From positions 1,015,015-1,079,014 of the forward strand of contig RPFO01000026.1 in the NCBI GenBank assembly GCA_009746045.1: a stretch of DNA of 64,000 nucleotides, given 5' to 3'. Positions within the stretch are counted from its first letter, which is position 1. Each line of letters starts with the position of its first letter. Under the pieces are notes generated by a model. The model did no database searches. It had not been told where the DNA came from and saw only the letters and a list, made by a program, of their open reading frames with translations. This DNA comes from Mesostigma viride (taxonomy: Eukaryota > Streptophyta > Mesostigmatophyceae > Mesostigmatales > Mesostigmataceae). The position numbers were made by a program, and so were the translations under genes. Below, in pieces: positions 31,180 to 42,262 of this stretch.

Positions 31180-32122
31180 GCGAGATCGCTGTGCTGACAC
31201 AACGTTCAACGTGCTTGCATGGGCATCATTAAACCTGACGCCGCTTGTGCCGCAAGGCATTGTAGCGGCGTGTGGGGGCGTGAAGCGCTACGCGGATTCT
31301 TTCCACAAAGTCAGGATACACAGGTTCAACTACCGCACGGAGGCTGCGGACCAATCCCAGGGAAAGCGGCACAAGAATGCGGGAGTTGCGGTGCATGGCC
31401 CGGGCGGTGTAGACTTTGGTTTCATTACACACATTCTGAAGGCCAGGTTAGAGTACCCACGAGGGGGCTGGGAATGGCAGCTGTTGTTGAAGGTGGAGCT
31501 TTTTGATCGCCTTCATGTCGCTCACCTGCCCCACGAGAGGTTGGTGGTCATCAGCAGCGCACAGGCCCCCAGGTCGTCGTGCCTTGTGTTGCCAGGTGCA
31601 GTGAGCTCAGTTGGGTATGTCGTCGATGAATGCTATGCTCCCGAAATGGTGGTAATCCCTGCCAAACTGCCATGGAGCATGGCACATCAGGCGCAATCTG
31701 CCCTCAGTAACCATGTGTATCACAGCGTGGCAGCAGATTTCCCCACCATGCCGCAGTTTGAAGTGATTGAGGAGGGTGAGCCGATGCCACCGCCACCGCC
31801 TAGTGGCAAGAAGAAAGGCAAGAAGAAGGGGTCCAAGAAGAAGAAGGTGGCAGCGGCAGACCTAGGTGATGGCGACGTGGTGCGCCGCGCTGGCAAGGCA
31901 CCTGCTCGAGGGCGCAGCCGCAAGCGTGGTGCTCCCACAGATGCTGGACCTAGCCAGCCCACCGTTGTAATTGAGGAGGTCCCTATGGCAAAGAGGGCCA
32001 GTGGAAGGCAGCGTAAAGCTGTGAACTATTGCGACACTAGTGGGGATGACACTATGTCATCAGAAGATGATGTTGATGCAAGCAACCCCTCGGACAGCAG
32101 TTCTGAAGAAGATGACTATTGA
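31180..32122 (+). CDS. CACTA TNP2-like C-terminal region, copy 1
   Basis: The frame is open from a good acceptor (TTTGAATGCAG at 31169-31179) to the stop at 32120-32122. The motif order FNYRTEAADQ, KNAGVAV, DFGFITHIL and KVELFD resembles the region after DUF4218 at the end of plant TNP2-type transposases, which reads YrT..., NSGV, YG-I and LFkc-wfD. The tail is Lys-rich (GKKKGKKKGSKKKK), then basic, and ends in an Asp/Ser/Glu-rich acidic stretch. The upstream ATG at 31034 is probably intronic. No catalytic transposase core is visible in either copy, so these are internally deleted elements or the core lies in exons I could not detect. Confidence 0.5.
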
Positions 32123-32633
32123 TTTAATTTGGGCATGACAGCATTGTTTATGGAATGATGTGCTGTTTTATATTGTATGACAACCCTATATTAATTGCAC
32201 CTTTGTGCACCCTATAATGCATATCAAAGTGGTGTTGAGTTTTTTTTCACGTTAAGGACTTAATGAAATAAAGCTCATGATTTTTCTCGTGTTACACTCT
32301 TGGTGAGAAATTTCTCACCACGTTGACTTGTGATTTTTCTCGTGTTAGTGATTTTTCTCGTGTTGGTGAGAAACTTCTCAATTTTCTCAATTTTCTCAAA
32401 TTTTCTCACTTTTTCTCACCCATTCTCACCTTTTTTCTCACTTTAGGGTTTTTTCTCACCCCAATCTCACCAAAACCCCCTTTTTCTCACCAAAATCTCA
32501 CCCTGGTGAGATTTTTTGCCTAGCGTTTGCGGAAAAAAATTGAGATTTTTCTCAATTTTCTCAAAAAATTCTCACAAAAGGTGAGAAAATTGAGGGTTTT
32601 GAGAAAATTCTCAGAATCTGAGTTCCTAGTGTT

Positions 32634-33375
32634 GGTGGAGTTTTCCCTGAACAATGCCCCCCAGGCCGCCCATGGGTTCACCCCCTTTTTCCTCAACTCC
32701 GGCCGACACCCTCTCACACCGCTCGACTTGCTTGGGAGCCACGAGCTGGGAGAGGATCAGGTCAAGCTGGATACCCTGCAAGGGGTCGACCGGTTGCTGC
32801 AGCGGATGCACCAAGCGCATAACAGCGCGGTTCAGGGCTATCGCGCAGCGGCAGCGCGGTATCTGGAGAGGACAACCGGCAAGCGGGATCCCAGGGCGCC
32901 GTCCATCGAGGTGGGCGATTGGGTCCTGGTTGAGGGCCCGCAGATCGGGCGATTTTCGCACAAGGTGGAGAAGGAGCTGAAGACTAAGCTCCGACCCATG
33001 TTCCTGGGACCCTACAAGGTCCTCACCAAGTTCGATGACGTCATGTTCCAGGTGGACATTCCAGTGTCATGGAACCTCACGTCCAACCGTTTCCACCGTG
33101 ACCAGCTCAAGTTGTATCACCAGAACACCATTCAGGGTAGGGTCAATCCCCCAGCCCCACTGGAGTTCAATCCTGATACGGGGGAACAGGAGGACGAGGT
33201 GGCCGCAATCGTGGGTCACCGGGATGTCAAACGGGGACGAGGGGTCCAGCGACAATATCGGGTGCGATGGCGATTCGCACAACACGAGTCCGAGGACTCC
33301 TGGCGCACCGCTACCGAGTTAGCGGGGTGCGCCCGCTTACTAGAAGCATACAAGAAGACGCACCAGTTGCGTTAG
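32634..33375 (+). CDS. pol: Gypsy pol, integrase C-terminus and chromodomain
   Basis: It continues integrase (LVEFSLNN, GFTPFFLNSGRHP) through the GPY/F-type region (LRPMFLGPYKVL, near 32990) to a C-terminal chromodomain-like segment (EVAAIVGHRDVKRG, YRVRW, ESEDSWRTATEL) at about 33195-33330. Chromodomains in this position direct integration to chromatin marks in chromoviruses. The stop is at 33373-33375. A frame in +1 register stays open across this stop and leads into the third ORF. Confidence 0.9.
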
Positions 33376-33930
33376 CAGACCACAGCCGGTAGGGTGTAGG
33401 GTGAGGGTGGTGCGTGAGCCAGGTATTTGGTACGCGTCGACTAACGCCCTGACATCTTGTGTGTGGGCTGTACAGGGGGACGCCGCGGAGGCGCTTCCCA
33501 GAGACCAGACTTCCGTCGGCGCCGTGGAGGCTGCTGACGCAGGATTCCGGGGTGCAGAGGGGGAGTCCAGTGAGGGGGATTTGGTCGACATGGATATACC
33601 CGACGATCCGGAGGTCCCAGAACCGGAAGCGGGGGTAAGGACGCAGATAGCTCGCGGAGAGCCTGCGGTCCGAAGGGATGCACCAGGGGCCGGGGGCTCG
33701 AGAGATGGTGGCGGACAGACGGGGCCCTCCTCTAGTCGCGAGCACCGGCAAGAAACCTCGTCAAGGCCTGGAGCTCCGGACGCGCGTACGTTGGCGCTGG
33801 TAAAGGAGCTGCACGAGGAGACGTTCAATCCTCGGGTGTTCTTGCGTGACTACGGTCGAGAGGGGGAAGCCCTGGTGGAACGACGACGGCGTCGTCGTAA
33901 TCAAATGCCGTCGCATTACAATTCGTTCAA
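33376..33930 (+). CDS. Gypsy third ORF, first segment
   Basis: The frame is open across the end of pol in +1 register, with no ATG at its beginning; the first clear ATG in frame is near 33589 (MDIPDDPEVPE). The protein is acidic and Pro/Arg-rich, then has a more ordered end (LALVKELHEETFNPRVFLRDYG). It is interrupted near 33921-33930 by an inverted-repeat element and seems to continue after 34684. I do not recognise a family. The position corresponds to env in retroviruses, but no signal peptide or clear membrane segment is seen. Confidence 0.6.
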
Positions 33931-34693
33931 GTGGCCCGCCGGAGCGGCTGTACAATTTTTCCCAGTGAGCGCGCTGCCAAGTGTACTTGTGGGCAAATTT
34001 TTAGGTGCCCCGTCACTTCGAGGTACTAAAAATTAGGCTACGGTACGAATTCAGCGAATTTCAGCGAATTTTCAGTCGAACCAAAGGAAGTGACGCCAAC
34101 TACCAAAAAGTTTCCGTTACGAATTTTCAGCCCAACACTCGCGCAAAATGAAGTGACGGCAACTACCAAAACGTTTCCGTTACGAATTTTCACTCCCACA
34201 CGTTTGCACAAGAGGAAGTGACGGCAACTACCAAAAAGTTTCCGTTACGAATTTTCAGTCCCACACTTCGCGCAAATTTTAGTAGGGCTGCACGCAAGCT
34301 ACCTTTCAAAATTTTGCGCTAGTATGGAACGCATTTCATTCGTCTGGAGGAACGCTGCCCGCCAACTACCCCCGTTCAGAATGTTCCGCCGAAATTTACT
34401 TGAGATTTGGAAATCTGAACGTGCGCGCAAATTTTAGTAGGGCTGCACGCAAGCTACCTTTCAAAATTTTGCGCAAGTATGGAACGCAATTCATTCGTCC
34501 GGAGGAATGCTGCTCGTCAACTGCCCCCGTTCAGAAAGTTGCGCCGAACTTTACTTGAGATTTGGAAATCTGAACGTGCGGTTGGAGTTTCGCGGGGAAA
34601 CCCAAGTTCCCTAGTAATTCACCAATGACGCGCTTCGAACACTTGCCCGCTAAAACCCAAGCAGCCGCTCCGGCTGGCCACTTAAACGAAACT
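33921..34693. mobile_element. inverted-repeat element (MITE-like) in third ORF
   Basis: The ends share TTCGTT-AAGTGGCC-GCCGGAGCGGCTG (one or two mismatches), at 33922-33950 and inverted at 34662-34692. Inside are three to four copies of a GAAGTGACGGCAACTACC unit (34087-34250) and two copies of a GGGCTGCACGCAAGC unit (34284 and 34440). It carries no coding region. I could not settle the target duplication. Confidence 0.65.
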
Positions 34694-36325
34694 TGATGGC
34701 ACCTCCGCGCTGATTCTATCATGGCGCGAGTCGGTCCTGCGCAGATGGAGACTTTCCGAGGGTTCGTGAGGCGCAACGTGAGATTCCGGATCGAGACCCG
34801 CACGGCTGCGCGCAACGGAGTGGTGGTTGGGACCGATTGGGAGACACATGAGCGGGAATGCGCCTGTCACGGGTGTATGAACACGCTTGAGGCGGGCCTG
34901 GCGTTCCCACGGCTCCTTCTCCTCTTACTTCCACCTCCAGTGCGAAAGCTGCTGGAATACCACTTCCCCCGGTATCTTCCGCCAGAAGGGGCGCTACGGG
35001 GTCAGAAATGCATGCGAGAAGGGCAGTATTCGTTGCGGCAGGCTCTGGATCACATTGTGGCGATGGACGAGGAGGACCAGGATGATGGGAGTGAGGGATA
35101 TGACTCCAGTTCCGACGACGAAGACCATCCTCCACACCACCCTCCCTCTCGTTCCCCTCCGCGGAATCCGCCGTCTCGGGGTTCCCAGGGGAGCGGCGGA
35201 AGAAGCCGTCCTGTGCCTCGTATTGAGGCGCCACCGCCGGCGACGGGCTGGGGGCGACCTCTAGGGCGCGAGACGCGGAGTCTTCCAAGGGCGACCGGAT
35301 GGGGTGGGGACAGCCAAGCCGTTCCTCGACGTGTTCCGGAGGGGCAGGCACGTCGTCGCTCGCCATCCCCGCCCTCACGTTCGCGTTCCCGCTCGGACTC
35401 CGGGACTGAGGTACGCACCGCTCGCCAAGCGTCCCCACCACCTCGCCGACCAGCGGATCGGCAATGGGAGCGCACGTGGGGGTCGGCGGTAGAGTTGGAG
35501 CAAGAGCGGGAGAATCGGCGACGGCGAACGGATCCGACAGAGGCCGCGGTGGCCATGGCCGAACGGCCGGCTAGAGAGGAGCCTATTGATGAGGTTCCCG
35601 CTAGCAACCCGCCCGATGCGGGCCAAGAAGAGACTACCTTTCATGTCTCCCTGGAGCCTCGCTCCCGAGTGGAAGAGGTCCCACCGGAGCCCCACTTCTT
35701 GGTCTCCTTGGAGCCTCGTCACCGGCCTGCCCAGGCTGAACCGTCGATGTCACGTCCTGCGGAGGGACCCAGCAGGCCTACTACCTCGGACCGACATTCG
35801 CATCTTCCCGCGGAAGGACCGTGCTTGCATACCGTACGGAATGCCGCGGAGGGTCCCAGCGTGGCGGGTGTCATGGTGCCGGCGGAGCCCGTGGTTACCA
35901 TTGAGACACTCGTGGCAGCGGTGCAATCAGGTCAGGGTCTCATACAGCGGATGTTGGACCAGCTCGGGCGCCAGGGCGATCATTCAGTCGCCACCTCAGT
36001 AGGCTACGAGGCCGCTTCCCGGGCAGCCTCACATGAGGAATGGTCGTTGGGGGACTTCATACGAACCATTCCGGGAAGGACCGTAAGACACGGTGGGCCG
36101 GGGCCTCGCACGGAGAAGTTGTGTGTGGTGTTCGAGGGTCCCTTGTTCCCGGTCCCTCCTGGTATGCACTTGCCCGCCCCTTTGGTTTTTCAAGCGGGCC
36201 CTTGGTGCGCGGTTGACCGGGGTGCTTACTGGGAACAACTCGAGATCACCTTCTTCCCACAGGCGCCGCTGCCCTTGCCGCAACCTGACGACCTTCGTTT
36301 TCCCCGGACGGTGGGCAACACGGTG
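34694..36325 (+). CDS. Gypsy third ORF, main segment
   Basis: It is open from 34696; the first ATG is at 34721. Features: a basic N-terminal part, a CACHGC cysteine motif near residue 46, a hydrophobic LLLLLLPPP patch near residue 67 that is too short for a confident membrane span, an acidic run (MDEEDQDDGSEGYDSSSDD), a long Ser/Arg/Pro-rich stretch (SPPSRSRSRSDSG), two HVSLEPR/LVSLEPR repeats and a more ordered C-terminal third (FPVPPGMHLPAPLVF, YWEQLEITFF). The second CACTA copy interrupts it at 36325, and it resumes at 40988 in frame (NTV then RFGTEEWWDW). No known domain was recognised. Confidence 0.75.
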
Positions 36326-36679
36326 CACTAGGAACTCGGCTTTGAGAATGGGTGAGAAAAGGTGAGAAAAAGGGTGAGATGGGTGAGAAAAAGGGTGAGA
36401 AATGGGTGAGAATGGGTGAGAAAAGTGAGAAAATAGGGTGAGAAATGGGTGAGAATGGGTGAGAAAAGGGCAATCTCACCCGGGTGAGATTGCCCCAAAA
36501 AGGTGAAAAAAGGGGAAAAACGTGAGAAAAATCTCAAAAAACAGGACGTGAGATAAGTGAGAAAAACGGGAGGTGTGAAACGTGAGAAAAGTGAGAAAAT
36601 CAGGACGTGAGAAAAGTGAGAAAATCAGGACGTGAGAAAAGTGAGAAAAGCGAGAAAACACAGCGATGAGAAACACAGC

Positions 36680-39519
36680 CATAATACAATATGCTGGCAG
36701 CAGACACATGCATGCAGTGCCAGTAACAACCGCTGTTCAAAACAGCACGAACAATAATGATTTTTTCATTAAATGTTTGAATAATTTTAATGTTTACAGC
36801 TGAAAGAACCCGTTGATTCAACTATTCAACACTGTTATGGCGTTATGTACATCTTCGGCATTCAAATATGCCTGTTCAACACAGTCTGTTATGGCGTTAT
36901 GACATCTTCGGCATTCAAATATGCCTGTTCAACACAGTCTGTTATGGCGTTATGACATCTTCCGCATTCAATGCCTATCATCAAATACTATATGGTAGCT
37001 AGCTAACAAAGCGGGCCGGTCGACAGGGCGTCACATGCTGACTTGAAAGTGGAACCGCTTGCATTTTACTCTCGTGGTCCCTGCAAGAAATCAAGCAAAC
37101 CGACACAATATACGCAAGAGGAAAAGAAATCAGATCCTTGACATAGATGTAAGCGTTCTACAAGGATCTTGAGCTCAGCACCACCTAAAAATCCATGCAG
37201 CAAATGTGTATGGCAAATCATAATTCCATCAACATACAATTCTACACATCCATGCATGCAAGAGGCCGGGGGAAAAAAACAGGCCCTTGCAGATAAACAT
37301 CTATACCTTCAAATGCCAAAATAATGACACCTATAATTCCCCCTAGATTGAAAGCAGTGCAGCTTACCTTGGATGGTGATGCAACGCTCGACGCCGATGA
37401 CAGGGTATCGTCATTGCCATCCTCACTGTCAGTCCTCCCACCACAAGCTTCCTCCTGGGCGGTCCAGTTTACCTGCAAGTAAGAGGCATACAAGGAAATC
37501 AACTGACACTGCATGGCAACCGCTCCCATTTCATTCTCGTGGTGCCTGCATGAATCCAAGCAAACCGCGACACAATATGCAAGAGAAAAAAAAGACATCA
37601 GATCCTTGACATAGACATCACCATTCTACAAGGAAGAGCTCACCAGCACCTAACGGTCCATGCAGTGAAATGTGTAGAACACGATTTATGACCCAACACT
37701 CACTCTTATGGCAAAGCGGCCCCATGTGGCAAGGCAGCACCATACACATGAATCACACCATGCGCCAGATGTCACACGAGCAAGGCACAACGTTGTCGTC
37801 GGATCAGAAAGCAACAAACGTGAAAACGCTAGCGGCCCAAATCTGAGATTCCGCGGAACACAGAAAATAAGAAAGCTCAGAAGCTACCAGCAAGGGATCG
37901 AACATATGACCTTTGGCATGATTTCGCGGCTGTGTGAGTCTCCTGATCCGAAGGCATCTCACTTAATTAACGTTTCGAAACAGCCAAACTGCGGAAAATC
38001 TCTTACCGGAGAGAGTTGCCAATATCAAGGAGACAACCAGCGCAGGCCAGAAATCGGGAGAATCCGGACCATGGTAGCTCGAGCCTGCCGTTATCTTGTC
38101 CGCGTTTTCGAGTCGTGCAGGATTATGAATATGAATGGAGATGGAAATGTGTAGCCTTGTGCATTGAAATTACGGCTGGCTGACGTGAAGAGCGACTACA
38201 TGACCTACACGGTGGGGCCGGAAACGGCTTGCTTGATTGTGTTTCATCGTGGGCAACGAGTCCAACGACTACTTTCTCTGGGCGGCAAACTGCGGCAAAT
38301 TGAACGCAAACCTCATCATGAAATCTTGACCGTCGAAATGTAACAATCCGACGACTTATGCAGTATGCCGCGTAATTTTCTGTTGCGGGAGAGCCGTTGG
38401 GCCGGTTCCCGACGCGGGCGACCAGTGGTTTGCGTTAAGTTAACTTAGCTGAAGTTCCCCAAGCCGCATGATGGCTCTCATCGACGGCCTCAGTCTATTG
38501 ACGCGTCGGCCCGATTTTGGCGGCACCCAATTTGACCCCAACGGCACCTACCGACAAAGGGCATACGTACGTTTCACGCACACCACGACCTTCGAGCTCT
38601 GCTATGGCGGTGGTGCCGTGGGGCCCGCATCAGACTGCGGGCCCTTATCTGCTTTGGCGGTGCTGCCGTTGGGCCCGCATCAGAATTCAGGCCCTTTATG
38701 CATGCGGGCCATTAATGCATGTTACTTTTTTAGTCTTCTGCATACAAATATGAAGCAATGAGGTCGTGTCCTCTGGATTTTTGCACTGCAAATGGCATTT
38801 GCACCGTGTGCAGTTCTTGGACGTTTGGAAACATGCATGATGGCATGTGGCTAATGTAATGACTGACTAGCTAGACCGTTTCAGTGGTTTTTCATTTGCG
38901 GGTATTTCCTCGTAAATGGTGGGAAAGCGATCGCAGCAATGGTTCTCACCACTAGACACTCCCGGCCAGTGAAGCTCGAAAAACACGCCCTGATCAAGCA
39001 AGCTGTTTCCGGCCCCACTGTATAGGTCATCTTACAGTCGCTCTTTGCGTAAGCCAGCCATAATTTCAATGAACAAGGCTACACATTTGCATACTCTTTG
39101 CTTGGTTATCGGTGTGCCTTTGTTTGGATGCAGGGGGGATCGCTGTGCTGACACAACGCGGCAAGGGATTTGCTGGTAGAAGATGCCCTTCCCAAGGCTG
39201 ATTACAGCGACCCTGCGAATGGCGACGAGGCCTACTGGTGAGCCTTGTTTTTTGCAAATGCTACTTACGCCGTCTGCTTTGGTTATTTTAATTCAGTCCT
39301 ATTGAAAGGCGCCTTGGGATTAGCCATGCAATCATGTTTTACTGTCACAAAGCCAGCCCTAGTAATTAATATCTAGTTTGTTTGGTTTTACCCATCCGGG
39401 TGCCATGATCTTGCCGCCAGTAAAAGCGTCCTGTGTTGTATCTGTTTTTTTTTTTAATAACCAATACTTAATAATAATACTCTTTGCTGGGTTATCGGTG
39501 TGCGTTTGTTTGAATGCAG
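36680..39519. other. CACTA copy 2 interior, no clear gene
   Basis: It parallels 28590-31179 of copy 1, with the same family C segments at 38025-38250 and 38865-39085. It also has a segment at about 37340-37570 that copy 1 lacks, which in the minus strand has a short open frame without recognisable domains. Confidence 0.45.
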
Positions 39520-40459
39520 GCGAGATCGCTGTGCTGACACAACGTTCAACGTGCTTGCATGGGCATCATTAAACCTGACGCCGCTTGTGCCGCAAGGCAT
39601 TGTAGCGGCGTGTGGGGGCGTGAAGCGCTACGCGGATTCTTTCCACAAAGTCAGGATACACGGGTTCAACTACCGCACGGAGGCTGCGGACCAATCCCAG
39701 GGAAAGCGGCACAAGAATGCGGGAGTTGCGGTGCATGGCCCGGGCGGTGTAGACTTTGGTTTCATCACACACATTCTGAAGGCCAGGTTAGAGTACCCAC
39801 GAGGGGGCTGGGAATGGCAGCTGTTGTTGAAGGTGGAGCTTTTTGATCGCCTTCATGTCGCTCACCTGCCCCACGAGAGGTTGGTGGTCATCAGCAGCGC
39901 ACAGGCCCCCAGGTCGTCGTGCCTTGTGTTGCCAGGTGCAGTGAGCTCAGTTGGGTATGTCGTCGATGAATGCTATGCTCCCGAAATGGTGGTAATCCCT
40001 GCCAAACTGCCATGGAGCATGGCACACCAGGCGCAATCTGCCCTCAGTAACCATGTGTATCACAGCGTGGCAGCAGATTTCCCCACCATGCCGCAGTTTG
40101 AAGTGATTGAGGAGGGTGAGCCGATGCCACCGCCTAGTGGCAAGAAGAAAGGCAAGAAGAAGGGGTCCAAGAAGAAGAAGAAGGTGGCAGCGGCAGACGT
40201 AGGTGATGGCGACGTGGTGCGCCGCGCTGGCAAGGCACCTGCTCGAGGGCGCAGCCGCAAGCGTGGTGCTCCCACAGATGCTGGACCTAGCCAGCCCACC
40301 GTTGTAATTGAGGAGGTCCCTATGGCAAAGAGGGCCAGTGGAAGGCAGCGTAAAGCTGTGAACTATTGCGACACTAGTGGGGATGACACTATGTCATCAG
40401 AAGATGATGTTGATGCAAGCAACCCCTCGGACAGCAGTTCTGAAGAAGATGACTATTGA
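39520..40459 (+). CDS. CACTA TNP2-like C-terminal region, copy 2
   Basis: It is the counterpart of 31180-32122, with the same acceptor and stop. Differences from copy 1 are few: two fewer prolines in the PPPPP run, one more lysine in the Lys tract and isolated substitutions. Preservation of the frame despite in-frame indels suggests the frame was coding recently. Confidence 0.5.
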
Positions 40460-40987
40460 TTTAATTTGGGCATGACAGCATTGTTTATGGAATGATGTGC
40501 TGTTTTATATTGTATGAACCCTATATTGCACCTTTGTGCACCCTATAATGCATATCAAAGTGGTGTTGAGTTTTTTTTCACGTTAAGGACTTAATGAAAT
40601 AAAGCTCGTGATTTTTCTCGTGTTACACTCTTGGTGAGAAATTTCTCACCACGTTGACTTGTGATTTTTCTCGTGTTAGTGATTTTTCTCGTGTTGGTGA
40701 GAAACTTCTCAATTTTTTCACTTTTTTTCACTTTTTCTCACTTTTTCTCACTTTTTCTCACTTTTTCTCACCCATTCTCACCTTTTTTCTCACTTTAGGG
40801 TTTTTTCTCACCCAAATCTCACCCAAACCCCCTTTTTCTCACCAAAATCTCACCCTGGTGAGATTTTGTTGCCTAGCGTTTGCGGAAAAAAATTGAGATT
40901 TTTCTCACTTTTCTCACCTTTTTTCTCAAAGGGGTGAGAAAATTGAGGGGTTTTGAGAATTTTCTCAGAAATTGAGTTCCTAGTGTG

Positions 40988-41461
40988 CGGTTCGGCACCG
41001 AGGAATGGTGGGATTGGAGGTATCAGGTGGATGGAGTGGGGCACGTGGTTACGCCGCCCAAGGTGGCCCCGGCGGAAGGGCGCGCCTTCCTGGGTCGGGT
41101 GGTGCCGGACATTGTAGGGGCCCCCAGGGCAACCATCCTTGAGGATCACGTGCGCACCGAAGTTTTCATGATGGGGGTGCAGTTTGTTCGTGATCACCGC
41201 TGTGGGGTGGCGGATTGGTCGGCGCTGACCCTTCTCTTTACCCACCCCCAGTACCTCGCCGGGTTCCTGGCCATGTGGCCCCCGGGCACGTGGGTCGAGC
41301 TGTCCCGGTTGGGTCGGCAGAAGACGTCCCCATATCAGATCGCCTTCGAGGCGGACCTACGTGCGCATCCAGGGGTGATGACTCATATCATGACCCCTGC
41401 GGGGCGACGGGCTCTCCTTGAGGCCCAGCAGCTGCGGCGGGCTACTAGCGGTGGACGCTAG
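40988..41461 (+). CDS. Gypsy third ORF, C-terminal segment
   Basis: These are the last 157 codons of the third ORF, ending at TAG 41459-41461. The sequence looks globular: FGTEEWWDWRYQVDG, then LEDHVRTEVFMMGVQFV, then HPQYLAGFLAMWPPGTWVE, then a basic end. No family was recognised. The full protein, without inserts, would be close to 880 residues. Confidence 0.7.
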   Translation, partial: RFGTEEWWDWRYQVDGVGHVVTPPKVAPAEGRAFLGRVVPDIVGAPRATILEDHVRTEVFMMGVQFVRDHRCGVADWSALTLLFTHPQYLAGFLAMWPPGTWVELSRLGRQKTSPYQIAFEADLRAHPGVMTHIMTPAGRRALLEAQQLRRATSGGR

Positions 41462-41667
41462 AGTAAATCGTTTAGTTCGGGATGGATAGCGGAGTCCAAT
41501 CCCCAAGGTTTTGGCTACTACGTCAGGGTTGGGCTTGTGTATCGACCTCTAGAGGAACTGGCATTACTGACCTGCGGGTGAACCGAGGTCGGGACATAGT
41601 ACTCTCATAGTAGTCTTGTTGTGTGATCCTATTATACCTTTGTACGGTAGGGACTACCGACCCCCGT
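41462..41667. other. Gypsy 3' non-coding region
   Basis: About 200 bp lie between the third ORF stop and the polypurine tract. No further feature was seen. Confidence 0.6.
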
Positions 41668-41680
41668 GGGGGGGGAGGAG
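41668..41680 (+). promoter_or_regulatory. Gypsy polypurine tract
   Basis: Thirteen purines (GGGGGGGGAGGAG) lie directly before the 3' LTR, the expected plus-strand primer site. Confidence 0.85.
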
Positions 41681-42262
41681 TGTTACGTCCCGGCCCTTTA
41701 GGTCGGACGTAACAATGGAATAAATTACTAAGGCCTTGTGGCCGTTGTACTAAGTTTTATGGACATTGACTCTTGTGTGAATTGGACTAGTTATTTTGGT
41801 CCTAGGTTGCCCTTTTAGGAACCGGTGCGGTGGCGCCGCGTCAGTTCTGAGTCCATTCGTAGTACTAGGCGTGGATCCTGTAGTTGAGGGTCGATGTCGG
41901 CCCGGATCCTACGTGGAATGTTTGGCTTGGATTGGTCCAGGGAAATTGGCATGTATCTGCGCCGCAATCAACCTAGGTTAAATTGGTCCGAGGACGAGAG
42001 TCTCGTCCTCTTGGTTTAATGATTGATAAGTGCGAATACGCCTACACATTGAGCCCGGGGCATTATCCATTTGTAATTGGTATTGCTAGCCATTATAAGT
42101 GTGAACTAATTAGCTTGGCATTAAGCCGTGATGCCAGATATCTCACGACTCACGTCGTGAAGCGCAACCTACTTTAGGCTATCCTGGATTATTCCTAATT
42201 CCGGCAAGAAGGGTCTTTCGCTACGTAGCTCAGGCTAGGTGAGTCTGGGCCGGGACGTAACA
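41681..42262 (+). repeat. Gypsy 3' LTR
   Basis: It is 582 bp, at a constant offset of 38,849 bp from the 5' LTR and apparently identical to it. The target duplication CCTTG follows at 42263-42267. Confidence 0.95.

Larger units (their letters stand above)
28230..32631 (+). mobile_element. CACTA (EnSpm) transposon copy 1 in integrase
   Basis: The terminal inverted repeat CACTAGGAACTC/GAGTTCCTAGTG has a 2-bp target duplication TT (28228-28229 and 32632-32633). Removing it restores pol in frame. The left subterminal 330 bp carries more than twenty copies of GTGAGAAA-like units, and the right end carries the inverse TTTCTCAC units. Such arrays are the usual binding sites of CACTA accessory proteins. 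The 4.4-kb interior carries a C-terminal TNP2-like reading frame (31180-32122) and repeat family C. Confidence 0.9.
36326..40985 (+). mobile_element. CACTA (EnSpm) transposon copy 2 in third ORF
   Basis: It has the same 12-bp terminal repeat as copy 1, with target duplication TG (36324-36325 and 40986-40987). Removal restores the third ORF. It is 4,660 bp against 4,402 bp for copy 1; much of the extra length is a segment around 37340-37570 absent from copy 1. Elsewhere the two copies are nearly the same, including subterminal GTGAGAAA arrays. Confidence 0.9.
2832..42262 (+). mobile_element. Ty3/Gypsy chromovirus with nested insertions
   Basis: A complete LTR retrotransposon is defined by two LTRs of 582 bp that look identical where compared, a 5-bp target duplication CCTTG (2827-2831 and 42263-42267), a primer-site-like TGG just inside the 5' LTR and a G/A-rich polypurine tract just before the 3' LTR. 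Genes in order are a hybrid-binding-domain ORF, gag with a CCHC knuckle, pol (protease, RT, RNase H, integrase, chromodomain) and a third ORF. Chromodomain plus RT type place it among chromoviruses. At least six later insertions interrupt it, about 27.7 kb in total by my arithmetic, leaving an ancestral element of about 11.7 kb. A paralogous empty site at 46139-46347 confirms the insertion point. Confidence 0.93.

Noticed and set aside
28250-32629. The 4.4-kb CACTA insert as a spliced intron (GGGTGAG donor, CCTAG acceptor)
   Set aside because: Phase would work for copy 1 but would add foreign residues to integrase, and copy 2 meets a stop before its donor; the transposon model explains both copies.
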